From contig NZ_JANUEQ010000001.1 in the NCBI RefSeq assembly GCF_024807845.1, forward strand, positions 1,048,900 through 1,112,899: DNA of 64,000 bases, given 5' to 3'. A program made the position numbers and the translations under genes. The stretch's first letter is position 1, and each line of letters opens with the position of its first letter. This stretch comes from Klebsiella sp. BIGb0407. GTDB lineage: Bacteria; Pseudomonadota; Gammaproteobacteria; Enterobacterales; Enterobacteriaceae. The notes under the pieces are model-generated. The model was given only the letters and a program-made list of their open reading frames with translations, searched no databases and had not been told where the DNA came from. This document shows, one piece after another, positions 17,243-28,806 of this stretch.

Positions 17243-18520
17243 ATGAAAATAGAATCACTGGCCTTACACCACGGATATGAATCAGAAGCGACCACAAAAT
17301 CTGCGGCAGTCCCTATTTATCAAACCACCTCTTACACTTTTGATGATACCCAGCATGGCGCTGACCTGTTTGACTTGAAAGTCGCAGGAAATATCTACAG
17401 CCGAATTATGAACCCGACCACCGCGGTGCTGGAGCAACGACTCGCGGCTATCGAAGGTGGCATTGGTGCACTGGCGGTCGCGTCTGGTATGGCTGCTATC
17501 ACCTATTCTATCCAGGCACTGACTGAAGTCGGCGATAATATTGTCAGCACCAGCCAGCTCTATGGCGGTACTTATAACCTGTTTGCTCATACCTTACCGC
17601 GCCAGGGTGTTGAAGTGCGAATGGCCAGTTTTGATGATTTCGAGGGGCTGGAAGCGCTGATTGATAACAGAACCAAGGCACTGTTTTGTGAATCAATCGG
17701 TAACCCGGCGGGTAACGTAGTCGATATTGCCCGCCTGGCCGAAATAGCTCATCGCCATGGTGTGCCCGTTATTGTCGATAATACCGTGGCGACGCCAGTA
17801 TTATGCCGCCCCTTCGAGCATGGAGCCGATATCGTGGTGCACTCCCTGACCAAGTATATTGGCGGTCACGGTACGACAATTGGTGGCATTATTATCGACT
17901 CAGGTAAATTTGACTGGGTAGCTAATAAAGCGCGCTTTAGTTTACTGAATGAACCCGATGCCTCTTATCATGGCGTGGTCTATACTGAAGCCTTTGGTCC
18001 TGCGGCTTATATTGGCCGCTGCCGGGTCGTTCCGCTCCGTAATACCGGTGCTGCGCTGTCGCCGCACAGTGCCTTTTTACTGCTACAGGGGCTTGAAACA
18101 CTGAGCTTACGGGTAGAGCGACATTGCAGTAACGCAGAAAAACTCGCCGCATTCCTCCAACAACATCCCTCCGTCAGCTGGGTTAACTATGCCGCACTCC
18201 CTGACAGCCCGTTTAAAGCCAATGCGGATAAAATCACCGCAGGCAAAGCCTCGGGGATTGTCAGTTTTGGTATTAAGGGCGGAAAGGAAGCTGGCGGGCG
18301 TTTTATCGATGCGCTGCAGATGATTTTACGCTTAGTGAATATCGGTGATGCCAAGTCCCTGGCCTGCCACCCTGCAAGTACCACTCATCGCCAGTTAAAC
18401 CCCGAAGAGTTAGCCCGGGCCGGTGTCAGCGAAGATCTGGTGAGAATTTCTGTCGGTATTGAGCATATTGACGACATTATTAATGATGTTTCTCAGGCGC
18501 TGGAAGCGGCTCAGAAATAG
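17243..18520 (+). CDS. metY: O-acetylhomoserine sulfhydrylase (MetY type)
   Basis: A 425-residue PLP enzyme of the Cys/Met metabolism family, at the length expected for O-acetylhomoserine aminocarboxypropyltransferase. Features: ALHHGYE and [12 protein letters not shown] at the N-terminus, the PLP-phosphate region [14 protein letters not shown], and the Schiff-base lysine in [17 protein letters not shown]. It makes homocysteine (or cysteine from O-acetylserine) directly from sulfide. E. coli lacks this enzyme and uses trans-sulfuration, so it is accessory relative to E. coli. I saw no MetJ box (AGACGTCT-like) in the 180 bp upstream. Confidence 0.92.
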   Translation: MKIESLALHHGYESEATTKSAAVPIYQTTSYTFDDTQHGADLFDLKVAGNIYSRIMNPTTAVLEQRLAAIEGGIGALAVASGMAAITYSIQALTEVGDNIVSTSQLYGGTYNLFAHTLPRQGVEVRMASFDDFEGLEALIDNRTKALFCESIGNPAGNVVDIARLAEIAHRHGVPVIVDNTVATPVLCRPFEHGADIVVHSLTKYIGGHGTTIGGIIIDSGKFDWVANKARFSLLNEPDASYHGVVYTEAFGPAAYIGRCRVVPLRNTGAALSPHSAFLLLQGLETLSLRVERHCSNAEKLAAFLQQHPSVSWVNYAALPDSPFKANADKITAGKASGIVSFGIKGGKEAGGRFIDALQMILRLVNIGDAKSLACHPASTTHRQLNPEELARAGVSEDLVRISVGIEHIDDIINDVSQALEAAQK

Positions 18521-18540
18521 TATCTGGGCGCTATAAGAAT

Positions 18541-18565
18541 AACCAGCACCCATGAGGTGCTGGTT
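18541..18565. terminator. Bidirectional terminator hairpin
   Basis: A perfect 10-bp stem (AACCAGCACC / GGTGCTGGTT, 5-nt loop) lies between the convergent metY and 6-phospho-alpha-glucosidase genes. Confidence 0.65.
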
Positions 18566-18572
18566 TCAGAAA

Positions 18573-21439
<2,867 letters not shown>

Positions 21440-21552
21440 CTGACACTCCCGCCATTTTTGTTGTTATTTTTCAGTGGAAACTTCACTTTCACCTTCACGT
21501 GCCGCCATCCTATGAGTTAATTGACGCTGGGGGATTTAACAAAAAAGAGAGT

Positions 21553-21568
21553 TGTGAGCCAGGTCATA
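21553..21568. promoter_or_regulatory. CRP-like site in the alpha-glucoside divergent promoter
   Basis: TGTGAGCCAGGTCATA matches the CRP consensus TGTGA-N6-TCACA at 9 of 10 conserved positions. It lies between the PTS gene (minus strand) and the GntR regulator (plus strand), as expected for a catabolite-controlled sugar operon. Confidence 0.55.
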
Positions 21569-21711
21569 TAATTGCTATCAAGCCACAGATATGATATTCA
21601 TTCAATTTGTAGATGAGTTATCTAATTTTTACGCATAAAATTTTTTTATATATTAAATACAATGAGTTAATAACCTACCTGCAACCACTAAAATCGCAAA
21701 GAGATATAAAA

Positions 21712-22410
21712 GTGATCTACCAATCTATTGCTAATGAACTGAAAATTCGTATCAACAGTGACGAATTTAAGGTTGGTGATATCCTGCCAAGCGAAAAAAC
21801 ACTGGCAAAAGAACTGAAGGCCTCAGTGATGACCATCAGAAAAGCGCTGGCCGCTCTCGAAAGTGAAAAGTTGATTATTAAGCGCCACGGCAGTGGTTCT
21901 TTTGTCGCCCGTAAAATCAACTATCATGGCGGTGAACTGGATGGTTTTAACTACCAGATGAATATCGGTGGAATTGAGAATTATAAAAACAGCGTAATAG
22001 AATTTCGTATGATGGATGCGCCACCGGCTATCGCCCAGCAGCTAAAAATTAATCCTGGCGATAAAGTCTATTATCTCAGGCGAATTCGTATTATCGACGA
22101 AGTTCCCGTCCTGATTGAGAATAGTTATATTCCTGTCGCGCTTTTTCCCTGGCTGAGTATGGGGGATATGGAGAAATCAAAATTTAATTATTTTAAAGAG
22201 AAGTGCAATATCACCATTCTGGAAAGTCATCGTAACTATGCCCCGGTACAAGCGACCCGGGAACAAGCTGAACTATTACAGGTTGCTCCCGGTAGCCTGC
22301 TACTCCGGGTACAGTCAATCAGCTACTCACACGACAATAAGATTGTTGATTTATCTGATAGTTACCAGAATACCCATAAATATATCGTCAATCATATTAT
22401 TCGACGCTAG
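21712..22410 (+). CDS. GntR/UTRA regulator of the alpha-glucoside operon
   Basis: A 232-residue regulator if started at the GTG at 21712, which gives the usual family N-terminus IYQSIANELKIRINSDEFKVGD and has AGAG about 10 bases upstream. The frame is open 33 codons further up (ATG at 21613). The N-terminal winged helix (LPSEKTLAKELKASVMTIRKALAALESEKLIIKRHGSGSFV) is followed by a UTRA effector domain (residues about 85-230; LRRIRIIDEVPVLIENSYIP). It belongs to the HutC branch, which senses sugar phosphates. Divergence from the PTS genes makes it their likely local repressor. Confidence 0.85.
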   Translation: MIYQSIANELKIRINSDEFKVGDILPSEKTLAKELKASVMTIRKALAALESEKLIIKRHGSGSFVARKINYHGGELDGFNYQMNIGGIENYKNSVIEFRMMDAPPAIAQQLKINPGDKVYYLRRIRIIDEVPVLIENSYIPVALFPWLSMGDMEKSKFNYFKEKCNITILESHRNYAPVQATREQAELLQVAPGSLLLRVQSISYSHDNKIVDLSDSYQNTHKYIVNHIIRR

Positions 22411-22426
22411 TTGATCCAGTCATCGG

Positions 22427-22987
22427 CTACAGGCAAGGCCCCACGGCACAGCCATACATCATCACCAGCGGAAAAATAGGTACCAGAGCAATCATACCTG
22501 CGGCATTCAGGGTCTGTGTTTTATCATTTATCGACACCACAACGGGCTGAGCCAGACGGTAAGATTCGTCTATATCCGCAGGATCCGCTGGTATCCAGAA
22601 ACCACTTGCTTTAAACAAGACCCGGAGCTGGTCATTATTCCAGGGCTGTGCTTTATATTCGTCAGTCAGAATGGATTGCTGAGCAGCGGTCAGCTGGCTC
22701 TTATTTAAAATAACCCAGTACTCGGCCACCACTTCGTTATTGTTAACCTGAAAATTCACCCGAACCCCAGGTACAGCCTGATGATACCGATCATAAAATT
22801 GCTGATAACGCTGGTATTCCAGAGGCGTTCCCGTGCGATAGAAACGGTAACTGTATTTTTCTGAGTTTGCGACAATCCCGAGTTCTGTTGGTTTTACTTT
22901 AATGATGGTATCGGTAGCAGGTAAATTGGGTGCAGCACTACAGCCCGCCAGTATCCAAACCATTAATGCCAGTAAAATCAGTCGCAT
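22427..22987 (-). CDS. Putative lipoprotein of unknown function
   Basis: A 186-residue exported protein with a clear lipobox: MRLILLALMVWILAGCSAAP, so Cys15 would be lipidated. The following Ser favours outer-membrane sorting. The middle is soluble and the C-terminus is hydrophobic (AAGMIALVPIFPLVMMYGC). I do not recognise a family. It converges on the GntR gene with only 16 bp between stops, and 230 bp separate its start from the tmaR terminator; I see no partner gene. Confidence 0.75.
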   Translation of the reverse strand: MRLILLALMVWILAGCSAAPNLPATDTIIKVKPTELGIVANSEKYSYRFYRTGTPLEYQRYQQFYDRYHQAVPGVRVNFQVNNNEVVAEYWVILNKSQLTAAQQSILTDEYKAQPWNNDQLRVLFKASGFWIPADPADIDESYRLAQPVVVSINDKTQTLNAAGMIALVPIFPLVMMYGCAVGPCL

Positions 22988-23157
22988 TTCTCACCTCTTT
23001 TGCCCCACAGGTATGAAAATAATCACAGCGCTATCCCCCTCGCGAATATCACGTTGAAGGAGGTTATCAGTCACGGATTTAATTTCAACCTGAAGTTCAG
23101 CCCCGGCAGATTAAGCGCATCATGTTGCTGACTGTCAGAGTGGATAATTTTTGACAT

Positions 23158-23204
23158 AAAAAAACCGCCTGATACCGGGACCTCAAGAGGGGGGCATCAG
23201 GCGG
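23158..23204 (-). terminator. Rho-independent terminator of tmaR
   Basis: CCGCCTGAT and ATCAGGCGG form a perfect 9-bp stem; on the minus strand it is followed by a run of seven T residues. It lies 15 bp beyond the tmaR stop. Confidence 0.85.
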
Positions 23205-23218
23205 CTATAGCTGAGCTA

Positions 23219-23560
23219 TCAGGCTTTTTCGGCCTTCGCTTCAGCTCTTTTTTGCTCGCCAATAATTTTCAGCTTAGCAGAGATTTCACGACGTTCTTTT
23301 GAGAGTTCCGCATTTCTAATAATGTGATCATCAACGCGATCTTCATAGTCCGCTTTCATGCTGGCAATAATTTCTTGCACAGCGTCAATGCTCATACCCG
23401 GCTTAATGTATTCACTCAGGTTATCAAGCAGTAACACACGTTTTTGGTTGTCACGGATTTTCTTCGCTTCATCCTGAATTTCACGTTGCAGCTTGTTCTT
23501 GCGACGATACAGACGAACAAAGTCAAGAACGTCCTGGAAGGATGATTTAATATTTTCCAT
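23219..23560 (-). CDS. tmaR: TmaR (YeeX), PTS polar-clustering protein
   Basis: A 113-residue, largely coiled-coil protein of the UPF0265/DUF496 family, almost the same as E. coli Yee[49 protein letters not shown]. coli TmaR binds enzyme I of the PTS and holds it at the cell pole. The ATG at 23560 is chosen because AAGGTG lies 6 bases before it; the GTG at 23566 overlaps that site. Position near sbmC and sbcB is as in E. coli. Confidence 0.95.
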   Translation of the reverse strand: MENIKSSFQDVLDFVRLYRRKNKLQREIQDEAKKIRDNQKRVLLLDNLSEYIKPGMSIDAVQEIIASMKADYEDRVDDHIIRNAELSKERREISAKLKIIGEQKRAEAKAEKA

Positions 23561-23754
23561 TTTCACACCTTATAAATTGGCAATCGGATTCAGCTTACTA
23601 CTACATTAAGTTATAGCGTACCTGAATGGCAATGCGTGACTAACATTAAAAACACACTGCCTCTATCTTAACCTTAATTGCAGCTGAATCGAAACAAGCA
23701 GACCATTATTTGCTGTAAAAGACCCGGCTGGACGAAAATAGCGCTAATTGACTG

Positions 23755-24198
23755 TCAGGTTTCGCGTAACCAGGGAGTAATGGTCAGCCCTACCAGTAGC
23801 CCTTCCGGACTCAGTAAACGGGTCACGGTTTGCCCCCAGGGTTCCTGACGATTATCCACCAGCAGCTGGTAGCCCTGCTCTTTAAGCGCATCGCTGGCAA
23901 CCTCCAGAGAAGCCACTTCAAACTCTATCCAGCTCTGGGGAAGCGCTTTATCTTGCGGCCAGCTGGCAGTGCTAAAGCAGGACTGGGCTGCCTGCTCCAG
24001 AGGCCAGATGGCAAAATGCTTGACCCCTTCCAGTTCTCCCGCTTCCAGCGAGAGATAGGTTTCGTTTCCGTCCATGCCTTTTAACGGCAAATTCAGCGTC
24101 TGCTGATAAAATGCCTGGCTGGCGGCACTATCAGAGGTAATCGGCCCGAAGCCTGCAATAAACAGAATAGTTAAGCCGGTTGTTTCATCGACAATCAT
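23755..24198 (-). CDS. VOC-superfamily (glyoxalase-like) protein
   Basis: A 147-residue protein with two beta-alpha-beta-beta-beta modules of the vicinal oxygen chelate fold: FYQQTLNLPLKG...YLSLEAGE in the first and WIEFEVASLEVASDALKEQGYQLL...LLSPEGLLVGLTI in the second. The exact role (dioxygenase, lyase or binding protein) cannot be told. GGAG precedes the start, only 3 bp after the sbmC-like gene, so the two form an operon. Confidence 0.82.
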   Translation of the reverse strand: MIVDETTGLTILFIAGFGPITSDSAASQAFYQQTLNLPLKGMDGNETYLSLEAGELEGVKHFAIWPLEQAAQSCFSTASWPQDKALPQSWIEFEVASLEVASDALKEQGYQLLVDNRQEPWGQTVTRLLSPEGLLVGLTITPWLRET

Positions 24199-24201
24199 GG
24201 T

Positions 24202-24672
24202 TTACTCCTGCATAGGTTTAACGGGAATCAACATTTCGAGCTGCCACTCGCCAGACAGAATACCGTCGTTAAGATAGCGTTCATAACAGGGTTTACCGGT
24301 TAGCTGATAACGCCCGTCCGCCTCGACTTGATCAAATAGCTTTTCCCAGGCCTCAAAGAAAGCGTTGTTCTGAACGCTTGCCAGCCCTATGGCGTAGAGA
24401 TCTTCAGCTATGGTCATCACTCTGACATTTTTCTGCGCGTCTTCTGGCAGGACAAAATCGTCTGGCACAGACATCACCGTATCACAACGCAGTTGCTCAG
24501 CAGGCACCACATCCGGGTCATCATAGTAGACGGCAAGTAATTCCCCATCTAAATGATGATTTGCGGCCCAGTGAACCAGTTTTTCAAAACCCAGGGGGAC
24601 CGTCTCTTCCCAGGGACCAAGCCAGTGAAAGCCAACGACTTTACGTGCTGCAACCTGCTGTACGCTAAACAT
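24202..24672 (-). CDS. sbmC: GyrI/SbmC-like DNA gyrase inhibitor
   Basis: A 156-residue protein, same size as E. coli SbmC (157). It shares VVGFHWLGPWEETVPLGFEKLVHW, AVYYDDPDVVPAEQLRCDTVMSVP and the C-terminal KPCYERYLNDG. The GyrI-like fold is a duplicated SHS2 module. SbmC inhibits gyrase supercoiling and protects against microcin B17 and some alkylating agents. E. coli sbmC is SOS-induced; a near-LexA site lies about 30 bp upstream here. Synteny with tmaR and sbcB supports orthology. Confidence 0.88.
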   Translation of the reverse strand: MFSVQQVAARKVVGFHWLGPWEETVPLGFEKLVHWAANHHLDGELLAVYYDDPDVVPAEQLRCDTVMSVPDDFVLPEDAQKNVRVMTIAEDLYAIGLASVQNNAFFEAWEKLFDQVEADGRYQLTGKPCYERYLNDGILSGEWQLEMLIPVKPMQE

Positions 24673-24700
24673 AGTGCCTCTCCGGTTGATAATTAGACCA

Positions 24701-24716
24701 CTGTATGTTTATACAC
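24701..24716 (-). promoter_or_regulatory. Degenerate LexA box upstream of sbmC
   Basis: CTGTATGTTTATACAC follows the LexA pattern CTG-N10-CAG except for the last base (CAC). Its position about 30 bp before sbmC agrees with the known SOS control of that gene in E. coli. Confidence 0.45.
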
Positions 24717-24859
24717 TAAAATAATTACCTGTACATTTCAGTGCAGCCCTTTTTATCTGATTTGTGCTGTATCCCGAAAAACCAGGATAAAAATATCAGC
24801 CCGTTATACTTCATTGCTCACGGCAGCCGACCGGAGGTGCTATGTTGTCGCACAATAAT

Positions 24860-24878
24860 AAGAATGATAATCTTTACC
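24860..24878 (+). promoter_or_regulatory. Fur-box-like site upstream of the PchR-like gene
   Basis: AAGAATGATAATCTTTACC matches 15 of 19 positions of the Fur consensus, about 40 bp before the regulator start. Confidence 0.6.
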
Positions 24879-24915
24879 ATCTTATTCTCTCCCGACAAGA
24901 GACAGGCTGAATTCT

Positions 24916-25896
24916 GTGAGACTTCAAGAACCAAATGCGCTGGTTCCCGCGAAAAAAAAATTCATCTTAATGGAAGATTTTCAACGTTATGGTGAACGCT
25001 ATAATATCGATTATCACTTTCCGCTGCATAGTCAGGAAAATGCTCTGCATATTCCCGTGCTGCATGGTGATGTCGAGGAGATGACGCTGGGTTCAGGCAT
25101 CAGTCTGACGCAATCTGATGTTCAGGTTCTGGAACCTTATGAAACCTTCTCCTGTCATGATTCCCCGCTCTATATGCTGGTGGTACTCGAAGGAAATGTG
25201 GTTATCTCTCACTATGGCCAGCAATATAGCATTCGCTCGGGTATGACTTATGCCACACGGCTGTCGAGCCATCATGCGATGACGGTTCGCCATGTTGCCG
25301 GACATAAACTGAGAACCCTTTCTCTGGGGGTCTACCCCGGCGAGGCCTGGCACAGCAGTCTGCTTAAAACGCTGTTGCGGGAGTGGCAATCCAGCAATGC
25401 ACCATCAATGGCCTGGCAAGTCCCTGATTATCTGCTGGCCGGTTTAGCCCGTGCGCAGCATGGCAGTGGTACCGGAGTAGCACGTCAGCTAATCCTCGAA
25501 GGGCTGATTATGCAGTTGCTGGGACACGGGTTGAGTCAGCAGGAAGTTATCACCCGCCCCAACGAGTTTGCCCAGCGTTGTGAGCATCAGCGGCTGGATA
25601 ATATTCGTAAGCTACTCGAACAAGCCCCTGAAAAAGAGTACACCCTGAATGGCCTGGCACATCAAGCCGCCATGAGCCCGAGCAGCCTGCGCAGTAAGTT
25701 TCGCCTCGCCTACGGCTGTACTATTTTTGATTTTCTGCGCGACTGTCGTCTGGCACTGGCACATCGCTACTTACTGGAAGGCCATAGCGTCCAGCAAGCT
25801 GCCTGGATGTCGGGTTACCAGCACGCCACCAATTTCTCTACCGCCTTTCGTCGCCGTTACGGTATGCCGCCAGTCGATATTCGCCGTTCCCGTTAA
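24916..25896 (+). CDS. PchR-like AraC-family regulator of siderophore uptake
   Basis: A 326-residue protein (GTG start at 24916; ATG at 24970 is an alternative). The C-terminal about 95 residues form the AraC domain: YTLNGLAHQAAMSPSSLRSKFRLAYGCTIFDFLRDCRLALAHRYLLEG followed by QQAAWMSGYQHATNFSTAFRRRYGMPP. The N-terminal part is a cupin-like sensor as in PchR and YbtA. Regulators of this group bind ferri-siderophores and activate the matching TonB receptor; a TonB receptor gene follows directly on the same strand. A Fur-like box upstream agrees with iron control. Confidence 0.85.
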   Translation: MRLQEPNALVPAKKKFILMEDFQRYGERYNIDYHFPLHSQENALHIPVLHGDVEEMTLGSGISLTQSDVQVLEPYETFSCHDSPLYMLVVLEGNVVISHYGQQYSIRSGMTYATRLSSHHAMTVRHVAGHKLRTLSLGVYPGEAWHSSLLKTLLREWQSSNAPSMAWQVPDYLLAGLARAQHGSGTGVARQLILEGLIMQLLGHGLSQQEVITRPNEFAQRCEHQRLDNIRKLLEQAPEKEYTLNGLAHQAAMSPSSLRSKFRLAYGCTIFDFLRDCRLALAHRYLLEGHSVQQAAWMSGYQHATNFSTAFRRRYGMPPVDIRRSR

Positions 25897-25981
25897 TCTG
25901 AGCGAAAGATGCCGGTGCCAATAGTTTGTCATTGCGCATATGCAACCTGACATTACGCATATCTGTTTACCGTTTCAAAAA

Positions 25982-26000
25982 GGTAATAATTCTTATTAAC
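25982..26000 (+). promoter_or_regulatory. Possible Fur box upstream of the TonB receptor
   Basis: GGTAATAATTCTTATTAAC matches 13 of 19 positions of the Fur consensus, 27 bp before the receptor start. Weak by itself, but supported by gene function. Confidence 0.4.
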
Positions 26001-26027
26001 AATTAGAAAAGGCCTTTGGAGACTTTA

Positions 26028-28118
26028 ATGTTGACTAAAACGCGTCTGGCACTGCTGGTGGGATTGGCCACCGGTAGCCTCACTTTCCCGGCACTTGCAC
26101 AGGAAACAGCAAAAAACGATACCCTCGTTGTCACTTCAAAAGTGCAAAGTGGTGCAACTAAACTGGAAACTCCGGATATCGAAACCCCGCAGGCGGTATC
26201 GATAGTTACGCGGGAGCAGTTTGAAGAGCAAGGCGCGACCAGCGTACATCAGGCGGTCACCTATACGCCGGGTGTCTACAGTAACCAAATCGGTGCCTCA
26301 AATCGTTTTGACTATATTGTCATGCGCGGTTTTTCCGACGGAAGCCTGGACAATATCTATCTTGACGGGCTGAAAATCATGGGGGATACCAACTCCCATA
26401 GTTCACTGGTGGTTGACCCATGGTTTTTAGAAAGCATTGAAGTGGTTCGTGGCCCGGCCTCGGTACTCTATGGCCGTTCTTCACCTGGCGGTATTGTTGC
26501 CCTCACCTCTCGTAAACCGTCCTTTGATAACAGCGGTGAAATTAAGCTGTTTGCCGGTAACAATAACCAGCGTGGCGCCATGTTTGATGTCACCGGCGCA
26601 CTGGACGATAACGACAGAGTCGCTGGCCGAATCAGCGGTATGACCCGTTATGCCGACTCTCAGTTCGACCCGCTGAAAGAGGAACGCTATGCAATCATGC
26701 CGAGCCTGACCTGGCGGATAACCGACAATACGCGTCTTGATTTAATGGCCTATTTGCATCGCGATCCTGAAGGTGGCAGCCATTCAGGCCTGCCTTATGA
26801 CGGGACTGTAGTACCCCATAATGGCCAGAAAATCTCTAACACCTTCTATGAGGGTGAGTCAGACTTTGATAAATATAACCGCCAGGAAAATATGGTCGGC
26901 TACGATATCGAGCATCAGTTTGATAGCGGCTGGTCAGTACGTCAGAAAGTGCGTTACCTGCATACCAAAGTCGAACTGAATCAGGTTTATGCGGCAGGCT
27001 GGGCAAATGAGACCCAGCTTAATCGGGGTTATTCCGGCTCTGAAGAACAGATGAATGCCATCACGCTGGATAACCATGTGGATGGTAGCTTTGATACCGG
27101 CCCACTGAATCACCGAGTCCTGATTGGTATGGACTACCAGGATCGTAGCAACCATACCACGGGTTACAGTGGCTCATTCCCGGCGCTTGATGCCTTTAAT
27201 CCTGTCTATGGTGCTTCCCCAACGAATATAAGCATGTGGGGGAAAGAACAGCATAAACTGCGCCAGACAGGTTATTACCTGCAGGATCAGATTTCACTGG
27301 ATCGCTGGCGTATGACGCTGGGTGGTCGTCTTGACCAGGTTAAAATTACCAATATCAATAAATTGAATGGTGAATCCAGCGGGCTGGATAAAAATAACTT
27401 CAGCAGCCGTGCAGCCATGATGTATCTGTTTGATAATGGCATTGCACCTTATGTCAGCTACTCCACTTCATTTACCCCAACCAGCTTCGTTGATGATGCG
27501 GGTCAATTGCTGAAACCGATGACCGGTAAGCAATGGGAAGCAGGCTTGAAGTATGAGCCGGAAGGCGCCAATACTCAGTACAGTGTTTCAGTATTCCGTA
27601 TCAATCAGAAAAACATCGCCACCAAAACAGAGCCGGATTCTCCGTATCGTTCAATCGGTGAAATCGAGTCTGAAGGGGTGGAGCTGGAAGCGGTCGGTGA
27701 GATAACCGAAAACCTGCATCTTCAGGCAGCCTATACTTATACCGATATTCGCTATAAGAAAAGTAGCCCGGAAGAGCAAGGCAAACGCGCGGTTTATGCG
27801 CCTCGTAATATGGCCAGTACCTGGCTGAGCTATGATGTTAAGACCGGCCCGCTGGACGGCCTGACCATCGGCTCTGGTGTACGTTATGTCAACGGTGTCA
27901 CCAGTGACCGCGAAAATACGCATACCCTGCCTTCCTATACTCTGGTCGATATGGCGGTGGGTTATGACTTGTCTAAAGTGGGCATAAAAGGGTTAAGCGC
28001 TCAGGTTAACGTCAATAACCTGACGGATAAGAGCTATATTGCAGCTTGTAACTCGCTCTCTTATTGCTACTTTGGTGCAGAACGCAGCATCGTCGGCAGT
28101 GTTTCCTGGAAGTTCTAA
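26028..28118 (+). CDS. TonB-dependent siderophore receptor (FoxA/FhuA/FhuE-like)
   Basis: A 696-residue outer-membrane receptor. ATG at 26028 with GGAG upstream gives a signal peptide (MLTKTRLALLVGLATGSLTFPALA) followed by the TonB-box-like DTLVVTS. The plug domain (residues about 45-155: ETPQAVSIVTREQFEEQG; SIEVVRGPASVLYGRSSPGGIV) precedes a 22-strand barrel ending in VGSVSWKF with the usual terminal Phe. The Cys pair in YIAACNSLSYCYFGAER is typical of the hydroxamate (ferrioxamine/ferrichrome/coprogen) receptors. No ABC permease or reductase gene is adjacent. The precise siderophore is inferred only to class level. Confidence 0.9.
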   Translation: MLTKTRLALLVGLATGSLTFPALAQETAKNDTLVVTSKVQSGATKLETPDIETPQAVSIVTREQFEEQGATSVHQAVTYTPGVYSNQIGASNRFDYIVMRGFSDGSLDNIYLDGLKIMGDTNSHSSLVVDPWFLESIEVVRGPASVLYGRSSPGGIVALTSRKPSFDNSGEIKLFAGNNNQRGAMFDVTGALDDNDRVAGRISGMTRYADSQFDPLKEERYAIMPSLTWRITDNTRLDLMAYLHRDPEGGSHSGLPYDGTVVPHNGQKISNTFYEGESDFDKYNRQENMVGYDIEHQFDSGWSVRQKVRYLHTKVELNQVYAAGWANETQLNRGYSGSEEQMNAITLDNHVDGSFDTGPLNHRVLIGMDYQDRSNHTTGYSGSFPALDAFNPVYGASPTNISMWGKEQHKLRQTGYYLQDQISLDRWRMTLGGRLDQVKITNINKLNGESSGLDKNNFSSRAAMMYLFDNGIAPYVSYSTSFTPTSFVDDAGQLLKPMTGKQWEAGLKYEPEGANTQYSVSVFRINQKNIATKTEPDSPYRSIGEIESEGVELEAVGEITENLHLQAAYTYTDIRYKKSSPEEQGKRAVYAPRNMASTWLSYDVKTGPLDGLTIGSGVRYVNGVTSDRENTHTLPSYTLVDMAVGYDLSKVGIKGLSAQVNVNNLTDKSYIAACNSLSYCYFGAERSIVGSVSWKF

Positions 28119-28129
28119 TCGCTAATACC

Positions 28130-28159
28130 CCTCACCTGCTGGTTCTCTGGCAGGTGAGG
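28130..28159 (+). terminator. Hairpin behind the TonB receptor
   Basis: A perfect 10-bp stem (CCTCACCTGC / GCAGGTGAGG, 10-nt loop) 11 bp after the stop; no strong U tract. Confidence 0.55.
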
Positions 28160-28220
28160 AGTTCACTTCATAAAGTATTAATTAAATTAGCCATTGACGA
28201 CATAGCAAAAACGCCTAATA

Positions 28221-28236
28221 CTGTATATTAAAACAG
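28221..28236 (+). promoter_or_regulatory. LexA (SOS) box
   Basis: CTGTATATTAAAACAG is a full LexA site (CTG-N10-CAG with the AT-rich centre), flanked by TA on both sides, 17 bp before the DinI-like gene. SOS repression is therefore very likely. Confidence 0.88.
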
Positions 28237-28253
28237 TATAGCGGAGATAAACC

Positions 28254-28493
28254 ATGTTCGTCGAACTCGTCTATGATAAACGTAATGTTGCTGGCCTGCC
28301 TGGCGCTCAAGAGATAATCCTGGCGGAGCTCACCCAGCGCGTACAGCGTGTGTTTCCTGACGCTGCGGTACGGGTTAAACCGATGCAAACCAATGCGGTG
28401 AACAGCGACTGCACTAAGTTTGAGAAAGAACGCCTCAACCGTTTAATTGAAGAGATGTTTGACGAAGCCGAATTCTGGCTGGTTAACGAGTAA
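28254..28493 (+). CDS. DinI-like SOS protein
   Basis: A 79-residue DinI-family protein: LPGAQEIILAELTQRVQRVFPDAAVRVKPM, then KEKERL-like FEKERLNRLIEEMFDEAEFWLVNE, matching the beta-alpha-beta-beta-alpha order and acidic C-terminal helix of DinI (81 residues). DinI binds RecA filaments and modulates coprotease activity. GGAG precedes the start. A consensus LexA box directly upstream marks it as SOS-induced. It is a DinI paralogue rather than the standard dinI. Confidence 0.88.
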   Translation: MFVELVYDKRNVAGLPGAQEIILAELTQRVQRVFPDAAVRVKPMQTNAVNSDCTKFEKERLNRLIEEMFDEAEFWLVNE

Positions 28494-28498
28494 CGACT

Positions 28499-28732
28499 AT
28501 GGATAATATTATTATTTCCGGCGTGCGTATCTATTTCCCCCGCCCAGGCGAAGGCCTGCCGACACCTTCAAGTGATATCCGCACTTTTGCGATTAAAAAT
28601 ACCATTGATGCTCGCTGCTGCCTGCTGGCCTTTCAGAATGGCCAGTGGCGCGTGTTATCGCTACCAGAATACCAGAACTCCGGGAAAGCGATTATGGAAG
28701 CGGTGAAACAAGGGCAGGTTAAGTGGCAGTGA
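28499..28732 (+). CDS. Small protein co-transcribed with the DinI-like gene, unknown
   Basis: A 77-residue protein starting 5 bp after the DinI-like stop, so probably translated from the same SOS-induced mRNA. Soluble; the visible features are an N-terminal beta-rich IIISGVRIYFPRPGEGLPTPSSD and a central CCLLAFQNGQWRVLSLPEY. I recognise no family. Co-regulation suggests a role in the DNA-damage response, by inference only. Confidence 0.65.
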   Translation: MDNIIISGVRIYFPRPGEGLPTPSSDIRTFAIKNTIDARCCLLAFQNGQWRVLSLPEYQNSGKAIMEAVKQGQVKWQ

Positions 28733-28806
28733 GTGAAGAACGGCCTGATGGATATCAGTTTGGTTTAATGAGTTGTGTTATGGGGCATCCGGATCAGGGC
28801 AGGTAA

